A stretch of DNA of 64,000 bases from Yarrowia lipolytica (GCF_001761485.1 NC_090774.1:2170001-2234000); one strand, 5' to 3'; counted from the stretch's first letter, positions 12,738 to 23,959 are shown. Notes: generated by a model from the letters alone, not told the origin. Numbers and translations: made by a program.

Positions 12738-13199
12738 AGATGCAAACAAAGAGTGTAAACGAAAAGTGTACACCCACTCTCAACTAACGGAGTAGAGTCG
12801 AGGGGGGATGGGCGAATGGGGGGAGACAAGAGTGTGGTCAATTGGACGAGTGGGCTAACTTGGGGTGTGGTTGGCAGTTATCAATGGAGAACTAATGCTC
12901 TGAACCTCGCAATTGACCCGCTCTCTCCATCTACCTCAAGCTACCACCCACTTCCCCAGCTCGGTTGGCTTTTTAGTTTGCTCGTCTCTATGCACTCTAT
13001 ATGATTTTAATCTAAAGTATCTCCAGCATTAGAGACGGCTTACTCTCACCCAGTTCAACGACCATTGTTACCGCTACCCCCATTCCCACACACCATCTCT
13101 TGGAGATACTGATGAGACTGGTAAAGAGCCACACTTGTTGAGCGGTATTTGATTTGGCTGCTGGGGCATCAACACGACACGAGAGAGAGCCAGGCACCC

Positions 13200-14204
13200 A
13201 TGAAGTTGGAAAACATTTTGAATGAGGCATCAAGAGAAAAGTCCGAGGTTCCAGGTCCGGATGCCACTCAGGCTGAGGACGGGTCCAAGCGCGACGGCAA
13301 GCTGCCTGCACACGACCACCACCCCCAACGCAGACCCTCGGTCCATTCGCCCACCAGCACCAGTACAGCTGCCGGCCAGGTGGTTGCACCGAGTGGACAA
13401 CAGGGACCAAGTGGACCTAGTGGGCCGAGCGTACAAGCGCCGAGTGGCGCACAAACCACGTCCAACCAGATTGCGGTTCCCGGACAAATGTCTCGTCCTC
13501 CGAGCACGGGCCACTTTGGAATGCAGCCGGTTCCACAACCACACGAATTCATTCCGGGGCCATTGCACGCGCCCCAGCCCTATTATCCGCATCATCTACA
13601 ACACCAGGGCCACTTTCCGCCCCTGCAACCGATCCAGATCCCCCAGTGGACCGCTCCGCACCACGGCCATCATCCCAGTCTGACCCCTGGGCCCTCGCCG
13701 ACCGCCACGGCCCCTGAACATCGTCACAGACGCAACTCGTCGGTCTACTCGCCGTATCAGCGGCCTCGTGGCGGCTCCATGGGCCATCTGGGGCCCGTGC
13801 CCCCCCCCAGCTCACATTTGCCGCCTCCAGCCACAGTCACGTTTGCTCGGGGCGGCTTTGAAGACAAGACCAGCGACGGCAGCCAACGGAAACGCAGCAA
13901 GGCGCCCAACAGCACGTGGACCATGGAGGACGACAACCGGCTGCTGGACCTGGTGCTGGCCACGTTACCGCGGCAGGACTACGCCGAGTACGCCCGTCTG
14001 CTCAACAAACGGGACAGTCAGACGGTGCGGTACCGGTGGAAGGTGTTGGTTCGACGGGCACGGGGCGAGGGAGAGCAGCAACAGCAGCAGCAACAACAGC
14101 AACAACAGCAACAGCAACAAGCAAACAACAACAGCAGCAGCAGCAGCAGCAGCAGCAGGACAGGTAGGGTCCTGGGAACAGGGCAATTACTACTACTACA
14201 ATAA
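13200..14204 (+). CDS. Myb/SANT-type DNA-binding regulator with poly-Gln tract
   Basis: This 334-residue protein is a likely nuclear transcription factor. I chose the ATG at 13200, giving MKLENILNEASREK; the frame is open slightly upstream but has no earlier ATG. The first 230 residues are Pro/His/Ser/Gln-rich and disordered. A basic stretch (KRSKAP) leads into a single Myb/SANT-like helix bundle at about residues 238-290: an aromatic TWTMEDD opening, a Leu-rich first helix and a final helix with TVRYRWKVLVRRA. A mixed CAG/CAA tract encoding about 16 Gln follows, then Asn and seven Ser from AGC repeats. The end (TGRVLGTGQLLLLQ) looks accidental, so length change in the repeat may have altered the C-terminus. 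The gene stands alone between two deserts. I cannot assign an orthologue. Confidence 0.75.
   Translation: MKLENILNEASREKSEVPGPDATQAEDGSKRDGKLPAHDHHPQRRPSVHSPTSTSTAAGQVVAPSGQQGPSGPSGPSVQAPSGAQTTSNQIAVPGQMSRPPSTGHFGMQPVPQPHEFIPGPLHAPQPYYPHHLQHQGHFPPLQPIQIPQWTAPHHGHHPSLTPGPSPTATAPEHRHRRNSSVYSPYQRPRGGSMGHLGPVPPPSSHLPPPATVTFARGGFEDKTSDGSQRKRSKAPNSTWTMEDDNRLLDLVLATLPRQDYAEYARLLNKRDSQTVRYRWKVLVRRARGEGEQQQQQQQQQQQQQQQANNNSSSSSSSSRTGRVLGTGQLLLLQ
14083..14158. repeat. CAG/CAA then AGC trinucleotide tract in the Myb-like gene
   Basis: Mixed CAG and CAA codons give poly-Gln. After a short GCA-AAC spacer, seven AGC codons give poly-Ser; the AGC run is the CAG repeat in another phase. The tract is close to the stop codon, so slippage would easily change the tail of the protein. 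Confidence 0.9.
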
Positions 14205-14220
14205 CACACAAACAAGAAAA

Positions 14221-14253
14221 CAAGACCAAGACCAAGACCAAGACCAAGACCAA
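14221..14253. repeat. Hexamer array AAGACC, five copies
   Basis: Direct repeat of CAAGAC units just 17 bp after the stop of the Myb-like gene, probably inside its 3' untranslated region. Confidence 0.9.
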
Positions 14254-15793
14254 GGATAGCATGGAAGGAGGGTAGGGGAGACAAGAGCACACAATACAGC
14301 TTTTGGCAGGGCAATACACACGTCCTTGCCGGCGGCGGGGCCTTGTTTCCTCACCCAGTGTAATATACGCATTGTCATTTGCAGAGGAGAGAAATTTGCA
14401 GCGGTGGAATGTATAATATGGCTTTTGCAGCTCTGACGGTGGCTGGGGTGTCTCAGTTGTTGTTTGGGTCGCGGCTAACTAATTTAACAGTTTGAAAGTG
14501 CCAGTAGTGTAGAAATGTAGGTCGAGTAACATTTGGAGAGTGTTTACGAGTTCTTTGTAAGACTGTTACGAGCCGTTGGTCTCTTGGAACCCTTGTAGTC
14601 CATGAGTAGGAAGACTCAGACCCAGACCTAGACCCTGCAGACTGTAGACCGCACCCAGACCCTGCAGTCAGCTCGACCCCTTTATACAGTCAGCTATGTA
14701 TCGTAGACGTAGCAAGAATGACAGGAGGTTGGCAAGTAGAGGGGGCGGGCAATGGAGGCCAAGTGCCTGGCGCTGTTGGAGTGGCAACTGGAGAGGATGA
14801 GGTGTTCCTTTTTTTCTCAAAACAAAGTGTAAGACGGCTTAAATGGCGCGAAGCCACCAGTGGATGGAAGAGGGTCAATGGTGGGTCAGCATTTGTTGTA
14901 GTCGGTTAAAATGTCGCCAGCAACTGTGGGATTATCGGTATGTTTTTGTGGTCCACGGGCCGTCTTCTCCGCCGTCTTTTCGTTCCCATTTCGAGCGGTT
15001 TGTCTACAGTGTACTAGTCTAAAAGCGGAGTTTGAGTCGACCACGCCACCTTGCCTAGGTGGGCGACGAGCAAGCTGGAGGCATGGGACAGTTGGTGACT
15101 CTCTTCTTCTTGGTCTGGTGAGTATGTTTTTGAAGAGTCCGAGTTCCTGGTGCGATTATTGACGTTGCAGAAGTCGATGCCTCGCTGTTGCTTCCTCCCA
15201 CTGGATCCTTGTCTCACCATCCCCACCGACCACGACGACAGCACCAGCAAGCCACGAGGTGGCATTCCGCTGAGGGTTTCTCGGCATCGGGATCAAGGTG
15301 GGCCTGTTCTCCGAATCTCACAGTGGAGCGATGCGGTGCCGCTGAAGAGGGCAGTGTCACAATCGAGGGTTGTACCGCGGTAGTACGAGGTTTTGGCCCT
15401 TACTAATCTTCCGCCGATGGAACACTTCTCTGCGTTTCGGGCCGGTCCTAGAGAGAGCTCGATAACCACCAGCCGATCATTGCAACGTTGGCGGCAGTAA
15501 CACATAGAGCGGCGGAGTAGTGATAGATAAGTCTCAACCGGCCCCATCCTGTATAGAAAGTCCAAGATTCAGTCGTGTCGATTAGGCAACCCCCTTTTAG
15601 CGGTGTAAAGAGCCTCAGTACAATTCCCCCGGCTTCAACGTTCGAGCGACATTAGAGCATTGATTAGAGAGTTTTGGCCAGACCGGAGCCACCAGATGAG
15701 ACGTGGACAGCACCGGCGGAGCCTGTAGCGGTACGAGTACTTTTTTGGCTGGTTTTGGACTCATTTGACCATTACAAGCCAGAACAGAACAAA

Positions 15794-15840
15794 GTCAGGA
15801 ACAGGAGCAGGGTCAGGAACAGGAGCAGGGTCAGGAACAA
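15794..15840. repeat. 18-bp repeat, about 2.6 copies
   Basis: The unit is GTCAGGAACAGGAGCAGG, with two exact copies and a partial third. Confidence 0.9.
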
Positions 15841-16659
15841 CAGAAACTAAAGGTACAAGTCCTGTACAAACACCGTGACAAGAGCCACACTGTTTACCGT
15901 TCAGTGACGTAATGGATGGCTTCAAATCTTGCTCTTGAACCCACTCCAATTCAGGGAGGAACCACACGCCGTTCAGACCGTCAAACAGTCAAACAGTCAA
16001 ACAAAATAGTCAAATCAGAGTGCAAACTTTCGCTCCGTTGCTTTTCCGGTTTCTCTCCATTTTCTCCAGAACTGTCTCTTATAGTTTTCACAGGCATCGA
16101 ATGTTCTCACCGGCACAGCATGCCTCATACTACGGTATCGTACTCATACGGTCCCCGTAGTCATCCGGTACTCATACTTACACGCATACGCTCATGGCCC
16201 TCCTTTTTCTTCTTCTTCTTCGTCTTCTTCTCCGTCAGTTTTTTTTTTTTTTGTTGTTTCATTTTGCCTTTCGGTTGCAACCTTTGCATCGACGGACCCC
16301 CAACGGGGGAGGGCTGGGGAGGTCTCGCGGACCGGAAAAGCACGTGATCGGCCCCTTGGGCCCCTTGGGTAACCGTGCGAACCGGTTTTCCGATCCCGCG
16401 CTCGTCGTGGGCCCCGCCGGCTCCAGCACCACACCCACCGCGCGCAAGGCTTTCACAAACACAAGGTTGTAGCCGTTGGGGGCTTGAGACAAAGAGTGGT
16501 CCCAAAAGGGCAACCGACGTACATGAGGGGACCAGAATAGCTCAGATCACAGGAGCCTATTTTTTGGGGTTGCATTGTTTTGCAGATCACGTGCGTCTCG
16601 ACGTCAAATATGAAACATGGAGTGAGTAGTGGAGCGGAGTGGTGAGTAGAAGAAACAGT

Positions 16660-16722
16660 GAGAAGAAAGAAAAAAACAAAAGAAAAGAGAAAGAAAAGAG
16701 AAAGAAAAGAGAAAGAAAAAAA
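16660..16722. repeat. Purine tract with 11-bp units
   Basis: About 60 bases that are almost all A and G on the plus strand, including three copies of AAAGAAAAGAG. Confidence 0.85.
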
Positions 16723-18681
16723 ACAGTCAAAAATAAATACTCAAAATAAACAGTCAAAATAAAGAGCGAAAATAAACAATTCAAGTGGGCGAAATACCAA
16801 GTACCAAGCACGACCCTTTTAATACCTCGCGGTCGCACTCTACAACTGGGTTCGCTCAGAATTCTATTTGGGCCGCTGGCGAAAGAAAAACACAAGGCCA
16901 AGGTCTGGGAATGGGCTGGGGTGACGCCGAATCCAGTGAGTCGCCTGCCAACCGACATCCGCCGTCTCTGTTGACGTTTCAGAGTGCCGGATGTAGTGCG
17001 TCTACAGCCTGTCTCATGGTCCGGCGTTTGGTACCAAGGTTGACTCCAACGGTCGGTCACTGGTTGCAGGTTAGTCAAGTTGGATTCCGACGCCGACGTC
17101 TGGAGCATCCCTCCTCCCATGGACCCTACCTCCTCGCGTGGACCCCACGTCGCCCTGTGGACCCTACCTTGTCCCGTGGACCAGAACCTGACCTCCTCCG
17201 GGATCTCCACCCCACCTCACCTCCACTCCACAGCAACCTGCCCACGCGAGTAGGTTAGTGTTCGAGATCTCACCGTTACCGAAGTCACTGTAGACTCGTG
17301 GTGCATGGCTCACTACAGCGACCAGCACTGTACAGGGCGCGCAAAAGAAAAGTGCTGCCTGCCTAGTCGTGCATCGCATTAGTAAACGGCCCCTCGGAGG
17401 CCGACGATAGACACTTGTGAGCGGTGGGTTGCTGTGTTTAGACCAGTTGGAAGACCGTACAGGTAGGGAGATCTGAGGGCCAGACATGACAGCCAGGTGC
17501 GTGCAAGTACAGCGTACAAAGTGCAAAAGGTGGTGTCAGTCTCCCACCCCAGCCGTCAGACGCTTCGAACCCCGTTATCCAGCGAGGAAGTGAGACACAT
17601 CCGCGTAACATCACGTATTGAGTAATTTCTAGCTCGTCAAGGTCACCCCGGACATTGGTGCATTACATTGGTGCTAGGTGGCGGGCGTTATCGTCTTGCG
17701 CCATTTCTTCGGAAATCAAAGCAACGCAACCGCCATTCCACCCCCCAAACACGTCTAAAACTTCTTCTTTGCGTGCTCGTGTTCGTCTCTAACAGCTCTC
17801 TTCCGCCCCCGGCCCTGAGTCTCGGCAACTTGGCCGGATCGGTTACTTAACATCATATCAACAAGACTATACGCCCAAACGCAAAGCTGGACCCAGACAA
17901 GGACCGCCGAAGCCCGCCATATGAAACTCTGAGCGAAATCTAATCTGTACTTAAACTCCCTGGGTGGTCTTTTTGGCACTACGGTGGAGTTAAGTTCAAC
18001 TCCGTGGGACTAGAGCACGTCAGGAAGGCTGGGGATGGCTCGAAAAAGTACTTGTAACCTGAAGACGACCCTTCGCCTAACGGTAACCACGACAACTGAC
18101 CTGACAGCTCCCCAATATCACGTCATACAGCCCACATGACATTGCATTGCACTGCCGCCGGCTTCTGGAGGGTGTTGGTGCCATTGTGTTCTCACAGTGG
18201 CCCCTTCGGTGCAAGCCTAGACTGACATGAGTTTTGACAGCATGGCATGATAAGAGCGGGGCTATCCAAGTCATCAGCCCATAGTCGGAGCTCGGTGCGT
18301 CTGTGCAGAGTTCCATGGGTCTTCTATAGTCCACGCCAGGTACACGATATCGATACAGGCACACACACGGTACATGCAGCGGAAAAGTTTTCACCGCCGA
18401 GGAGCGGAGGGCGAGGACACCAGACAATGTGGTACAATGTACGAATACGACTACTATATACCCAGTTAAATGTCCAGCCTGCGAGACCCAAGGTCAAAAG
18501 ACAGCTCTATCTCCAGACGGACAAATACTATCCCTGCAGTTTACCAACTGTCTCAGGTCGGAAAGTCTCAGGTCGGATAGTCTCGTTGTCGGTCATCTCA
18601 GAGTGACGTAACTGAATGGGGCGTGCGTATAACGATAGGTTCAGACATTTTCGTGCAAAAAGTCACATGGAGCCTCAGTGA

Positions 18682-18695
18682 AACACACACACACA

Positions 18696-18753
<58 letters not shown>
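18682..18753. repeat. CA/GT microsatellite
   Basis: About 35 CA dinucleotides with a single interruption (ACCACA). Non-coding. Confidence 0.97.
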
Positions 18754-18754
<1 letters not shown>

Positions 18755-19467
18755 AGTCCAACCAGACTTTGGCGGTACATCTCACACTCAATCTCGCCAA
18801 AACCAGTCTCAATTTACCGTTAGTCTCATTATATTCCCACAAGACACGATATTGGTCTCACCATGCTGGACACGGTTAAGATTCCACCCCTGGCTAATCT
18901 CTCCCTGGTGACCAAACCATGACCTTCTCTTCTGTCCAGAGTGGATATGTAATCGCCATTAGTGTCTGCCGAGAGCCGACAAACTCTCCGAATAGTCTTC
19001 GTCGAAGGCACTCGGGCAAATCAATGTGCTGTGACACATGTCCAACGAGCTGTCAGCCAAAACAAGCCGTCGTCTGACAGCTGTCAGAACAGTCACGTCT
19101 CCTGTCAGTGTCAAGCCAATTCGCGCTTATGTGAACACCTGGGTTTGGGGCGGTTGATTGGGCAAGAGCCACTGGCGCGGTGAAGGAACCAGGCGACACT
19201 CCCGACACGGACTTCCCAGACTACCCGTGCATTAGTCTACATGCGATAAGAGAGATAACGAGTTTATCCGCGCGGTGGAGCCTTGGCATTCTAGTGGTAC
19301 AGCGAGCGTTGGGTACAGCGAGCGTTGGGCACACCAACCGGTCCGGGATAATATCCACAGTCACGGGACAAGCCCCGCGGTCCGCGAACAAACGCAGTTT
19401 ACCTCCTTGTCCTGTGACGTCCCTTATGAGACTAATTTGGCGCGCCGGACCGTGTCATTGGGTCGTT

Positions 19468-19527
19468 GTCGTATTCGCCTAGGGAGGTCGTATTCGTCTA
19501 GAGAGGTCGTATTCGTCTAGGGAGGTT
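19468..19527. repeat. 19-bp tandem repeat, three copies
   Basis: The unit is GTCGTATTCGTCTAGGGAG; copies start at 19468, 19487 and 19506 and differ at two positions. A truncated fourth copy follows. Confidence 0.9.
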
Positions 19528-19992
19528 GTATCTTCGTGTGGCTGTGGACACTTCTAGACTTCCACTGCTGTCTCAGTTGTCTACAATTGACTCAATCGAC
19601 TAATTGCAACTAGACAACCACGTGATTAACAGTATCGTATCCACGTTGATGTCCAGACATTCACAGAACGCGAGAATCTACCGTGATACGTTCACGTTTA
19701 CACCACAGTTTTCAATTGAGCCCAAGCTGTAACAGATGGTGCTCTTAGTAAGTGCTCAAAGTTATCGTACAATTAGTCATATGTCAATTGTAGCCTCTCT
19801 CTACAGAATAATACACCCTACTTGTACTTGTAGCCATATGGTCCTCCTATACTCTATACTCTCATCCTTCTCAAATGCTGAGTCATACAGTTGTGAGTAT
19901 GTTCATTCTACTTATACTGTACTTACCTTAGCAGTACAAATTGACTCACTCCTCACTTCATATGCATATCATTACTATCATAACCTCCCAAA

Positions 19993-21489
19993 CTACTTGG
20001 CCTGAGAAAGGTACGAGTCAAGAGCACCGACAAGAATATCAGCGTGCTTCTCCTCAAAGACCAGCATGGGTCGCAGACGAACAGTCTGGACGCCACAGGC
20101 GCCAATGTTGACACCAAAGGCCTTCATTCCAGACACCAGGGCGTCCTTGGCCTTGCCGGAGGAGGCGTCCCAGGCAATGTAGGTACCACAGTCCTTGCCT
20201 CGCAGGTTGTTGATCTCCTTGGGGTACTTCTCAGCCAGCTTCTGCAGCTTGCCGTAGAGGTAGGAGCCAACCTCAGCCACCCGGTTGGACAGATGGTGCT
20301 TGTCGCACTCCTGCCAGATGGTCTTAGCAATGATGGCCTTGGATGGGTCACCGCACCAGGTGTTGAACTGTCTGTAGGGAAGGTTGGGCTTGATGCTGGG
20401 GTCCGAGAAGTAGTAGCCGGCGGCCTGGAACTTCTTGGAGAAGGTGACCATGTCCGGAGGGAAGGGCAGGTTCCAGTGCTCGTGGGCCCAGAACTTGCCG
20501 GTGGCAGCAACTCCGGTCTGCACCTCGTCGACGATCATGAGCACATTATGCTTCTTGGTGATCTTTCGCAGTCCCTGGAAGAACTCGGGGGAGGCGTGGT
20601 TGTCTCCTCCCTCGGACTGGATGGGCTCGACGATGATGGCGGCCACGGGGATGGGGTTCTTGGCGAGGATTTCGTCCACGGCCTTGAGACATCGCTCCTC
20701 CTCGGCCTTGTTCTCCTTGGCGTGCTTGTCCAGAGGGTACTTGAGCATGGGGAAAGGGGCCTTGGGCCAGTCAAACGCAGGGATATCGAGCTTGTGGATG
20801 GGCTTGGATCGGGTGGCGGACAGCGAGCCAAACAGACGGCCGTGGAAGGCGTGGTCAAATGACATGATGGAGAGAGACGCGGATCCGGGGCCCTGGTTGT
20901 TCATCACAGACTGCTCGTCAGCCTCGGTGAAGGGCTGGCCGTCTCGCTCAATGGTTCGTCTCCACAGAAAGGCGGCCTTGAAGGCGGTTTCGTTAGCGTC
21001 GGAGCCGGTCATGCCGGTCCACACGTCCTTGAAGCCGGGAGGAGCGGCGGCGATGATACCGTCCTTGAGGATCTTCTCGTAGGTGGAGGAGGGGAAGTTT
21101 CCGAGGGCGGGTCGGTTGACGAGCGACGAGATCATCTCGGGCGACTTGGAGGCCTCCACCAGCTTGGGGTTGTTGTAACCCAGAGCAATGGACGAGATCT
21201 GGGCGTACACGTCCAGGTAGATGTTGCCATCGACGTCCTGGATGTAGTTGCCGACGGACTTTTCGTAGTCGGCAACAAAGTTGGCTGCTCGGGTGTCGAA
21301 GACCGAGTCCAGAGACAGCAGGGCGTCCTGGGTGGCCGGGCCGGGGAAGGAGGTCTTGACCACGGGAGCCTTGGGCTCATTGGGGAAGTAGGTCTCGCAG
21401 AGGGAAGCGTAGCCTCGGAGGCCGGTCTGGGCGAAGCCTGCGCCCGATCGCACTCGAACGGCGGAAGAGAGGGTCTTGAGTCGAAGCAT
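19993..21489 (-). CDS. UGA1: 4-aminobutyrate aminotransferase (GABA transaminase), probably mitochondrial
   Basis: This 498-residue class III PLP-dependent aminotransferase converts GABA and 2-oxoglutarate to succinic semialdehyde and glutamate, the first step of GABA use as a nitrogen source. Visible family marks include GMTGSDANETAF (residues 159-170), the cofactor-contacting DEVQTG (321-326) and the Schiff-base lysine in FSKKFQ (Lys352 or Lys353). Length fits eukaryotic GABA-T. The N-terminus, MLRLKTLSSAVRVRSGAG followed by RGYAS, is basic, hydroxylated and free of acids until Glu32, a classic mitochondrial presequence. Baker's yeast Uga1 is cytosolic, so location may differ here. A TATA-like element on the minus strand at 21533-21540 lies about 45 bp upstream of the ATG. 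Confidence 0.93.
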   Translation of the reverse strand: MLRLKTLSSAVRVRSGAGFAQTGLRGYASLCETYFPNEPKAPVVKTSFPGPATQDALLSLDSVFDTRAANFVADYEKSVGNYIQDVDGNIYLDVYAQISSIALGYNNPKLVEASKSPEMISSLVNRPALGNFPSSTYEKILKDGIIAAAPPGFKDVWTGMTGSDANETAFKAAFLWRRTIERDGQPFTEADEQSVMNNQGPGSASLSIMSFDHAFHGRLFGSLSATRSKPIHKLDIPAFDWPKAPFPMLKYPLDKHAKENKAEEERCLKAVDEILAKNPIPVAAIIVEPIQSEGGDNHASPEFFQGLRKITKKHNVLMIVDEVQTGVAATGKFWAHEHWNLPFPPDMVTFSKKFQAAGYYFSDPSIKPNLPYRQFNTWCGDPSKAIIAKTIWQECDKHHLSNRVAEVGSYLYGKLQKLAEKYPKEINNLRGKDCGTYIAWDASSGKAKDALVSGMKAFGVNIGACGVQTVRLRPMLVFEEKHADILVGALDSYLSQAK

Positions 21490-21532
21490 GTGAGTGTGTT
21501 ACGGAGACAATTGGAGTGGCAGGCGCGTCGAG

Positions 21533-21540
21533 TTATATAT
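21533..21540 (-). promoter_or_regulatory. TATA-like element of the GABA transaminase gene
   Basis: ATATATAA read on the minus strand, about 45 bp upstream of the ATG at 21489. Confidence 0.55.
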
Positions 21541-22548
21541 TGCTGGGCCCATCACAAGCAGTTAGCGTTGCCGCCGAGCTTAAGTGGGGGGAGGGAGAAA
21601 GGCGGGGAACAACTGTGGGTTTGGAGGCGATTGTGGGGCGATTTTGGAAATTGAAAAACGGCAATGCGTTTGTTGGGCCATGTGGAGTCTGTGGTTTTAA
21701 TTTCGAGCCCATACGGCCGTCGGAAGGCCGTCTTGGAGCCCTCTCTTCTCCCGGCGCTGTTTCTGATGCCCCATTTTGCCGCCGCAAAGTCCAAGTCCCT
21801 CGCATAGCCAAACCTTGTGGGGAAATGTTATCAGCTCTTTCTCCCAACACCACGCTCTCGTCAACTGCAGCGCCGCATGGATGATGCACTCCGCATTGGA
21901 AATAGTAGAATTATCCGATGGCGGTGGAGTTCTGTAGCGGGCTTTGGTGATGGGGTTGGAGGGACCGGACGGGGGTATTTATACATGTTACACACCTCAC
22001 AACACGCCACACGTGACGCGACACTTGGGATGTCAGAGGAATGGAGGAAATACACATGTCTTAGACACTCTGAACACTGGTGCTATTCACTCTACACATG
22101 TACATACCCACACTAACTACTGTAGGCTATCGCAGCTGCATCTTTTCCCGCGCGGCTAAAATGGCCTCATTGGCATTCGTGCTAGCGGCTATCTGTCCTG
22201 CCGTCATACTGCACGCGGTTGCCTCCGAAACGGCACTGGTGCCGCTGGAGCGGGGTCACGTCCAAGAACCGGCTCCATCACGGGGATTTTTACCGGTTCG
22301 TTTTTCGGGCCAAAATAAAGCTGTAGTAACGGGTGGAAATGGGGCGTTTTTATTGGCTCACGGGGAGGAAGAGTAGAATATACTGGGATATGATAATCGG
22401 AAATAATTGGGGGAAAAAAATCAGATATAATTGGAAAATCGATATTGTTGCTCTTTGAGTAATAATACAAGTGCATCGTACAACATTACCGTACACGCAA
22501 AACATTGACCAGCTTGTGGAGGTACTGTACTTGTACTCTCGATATAGG

Positions 22549-22680
22549 TTTTATTTTATTTTATTTATTTATTTATTTATTTATTTTAATTATTTATTTA
22601 TTTATTTATTTTTTATTTATTAATTATTTTATTTTATTTTATTTATCAATTTATTATCTATTTATGTCATTTATTTGTTT
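22549..22680. repeat. TTTA tetranucleotide tract
   Basis: About 130 bp of TTTA units with interruptions (ATTTATTTATTTATTT and TTATTTTATTTTA variants). It could act as a DNA-unwinding or nucleosome-free element; it also gives a spurious Phe/Leu/Ile-rich frame. Confidence 0.9.
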
Positions 22681-23959
22681 ATTGGCTCAAATAACAGCCG
22701 AAATAGCCGCAAAAACGCTTTCAAGACACTCGCAAAGTTCAACGCTCCTCAAACCCTCTCAAATGACTCAAATGAGTCGTTGTTTCACGTCCGCCATTGG
22801 CCCTGACTGTGGTGCCTGCTGGATACAGGACAGGTACCTACCGTAATGGTGCAGTCGGTGCATGCATGTGTGGCGTACTACACCTACCAAAAGGAGATGA
22901 CGGTGGTGATAGTATTCCCCTCAAGTCGCTAGAAATTTCCACTTTCCCCGTAGACTTCGAAACATGGGCCCATTTGTGCTAGCGGCACTTTATTGTCGTC
23001 AGTTGATGAACGGCTTCTCAACTGTGACTTCTGGGTGGCTACAGGTTCAAGTACTGGCTACAGCTAAAGCTACTTGTACAGTATGTCCAAAGTGGGGTGT
23101 GTATAGCATGTTCACAAGCCGCTTAGTCATCAAACCCCACATGACTACAGATGTCAAAAACCACTCGTCAAATCGTCGAGAGCAACAGATGTACGGAGCT
23201 GTACGGAGCTGTACCCAGCTGTATCCAGTTGTAGGGTGCTCGGAAGTGTTCAAGATGGTAGAATGGATTCTTGTTACGGATTTTTTTCACTGATTATTGC
23301 TGCAGATTGTGGAATTACAACGCTTATGGTCTCTCTCACAATCCCGACGCTCTCCAGATTCAAATGGTGTTGTCTGGGTCCACAGTATATACAGTACATA
23401 CCTGTATGTGAATTCCCACTTGTTCCACATTAGTTGACTTTTGTTAAGAGAAAAAGTCGGCTGGGGGTTCAAATAAGAGGTTACAGAAACCGCCGGAAAA
23501 AGAGAGCAGAACCAAATTGTCCAGAAAAGTGACAGATCAATAAAAGTATTATATTCGGCCCCTTTTCATATAAAAAAACGAGATAATCATGATTCAAGTA
23601 CCCCATAGATATTGCAATTTACTTGAATTTAGTTGGGAGAGGTCACGATGCCATCCCTCAGAGCTCAACCGAAGAATGACGAATGACAAACTGAATCCAT
23701 TGATGCTCACCCCTGTCTTATGCAATACTGCTCATTATCTATAAATGTACCCGTGATCCGAAAAACAATTCCAAGGTGATAATCACAAAAAAGTGCTGCA
23801 TTTCTGTCAAACATTCCTGTTATCGTAGTTCAGAGCGCATAGAAACTTTGCACATTACTAGAGTACACGGTAGGACGTGCTAATTACATCCACAACCAAT
23901 AAAATACAACACCATTCCTAATATACATACTATTTATACACCTATTGCAACTGTAGCAA

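Larger units (their letters stand above)
1..13199. other. Long gene-poor region, left part
   Basis: No ORF here looks like a real conserved protein. The longest ATG-started frames (164 to 171 codons near 6.5-7.0 kb and 9.5-10.2 kb) are low in complexity or overlap one another on opposite strands. What can be seen is a series of short tandem repeats, listed separately, an AT-rich block at 520-790, an A-rich tract near 5.2 kb, and scattered CACGTG boxes (for example near 5766, 6333 and 12125). In a genome where most spacers in this window are 0.3-2.5 kb, 13 kb without a gene is unusual. It could be a very long upstream regulatory region of the Myb-like gene, a non-coding transcription unit, or a chromosomal structural element. 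Confidence 0.7.
14205..19992. other. Long gene-poor region, right part
   Basis: There is no credible gene between the Myb-like gene and the GABA transaminase. The region contains an AAGACC hexamer array (14221-14253), an 18-bp repeat near 15.8 kb, a purine tract (16660-16722), a CA microsatellite, a 19-bp array near 19.5 kb, and exact TACTTGTA octamers at 18049, 19819 and 19825. Frames of 120-207 codons around 16.6-17.2 kb run through low-complexity DNA and overlap on both strands. Confidence 0.7.
21490..23959. other. Intergenic region, SET2 3' side to GABA-T promoter
   Basis: About 2.5 kb. It holds the GABA-T promoter (TATA-like 21533-21540), a TTTA-rich tract (22549-22680), and TACTTGTA octamers at 22528 and 23071. 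An ORF of 122 codons at 21516-21884 overlaps a frame on the other strand and has no recognisable content. I see no gene. Confidence 0.7.

Noticed and set aside
12128-12841. Several frames of 136-148 codons around the 9-bp repeat
   Set aside because: They exist because a 9-bp repeat cannot contain stops in open phases; the products are tripeptide repeats.
14161-14500. Possible second exon of the Myb-like gene (GCTAAC ... AACAG near 14475)
   Set aside because: No GTGAGT or GTAAGT donor at the end of the first exon, and the branch-to-AG spacing is long for this yeast.
16587-17258. Frames of 207 (minus) and 157 (plus) codons
   Set aside because: The minus frame runs through a purine tract giving Phe/Leu/Ser strings; neither has recognisable content.
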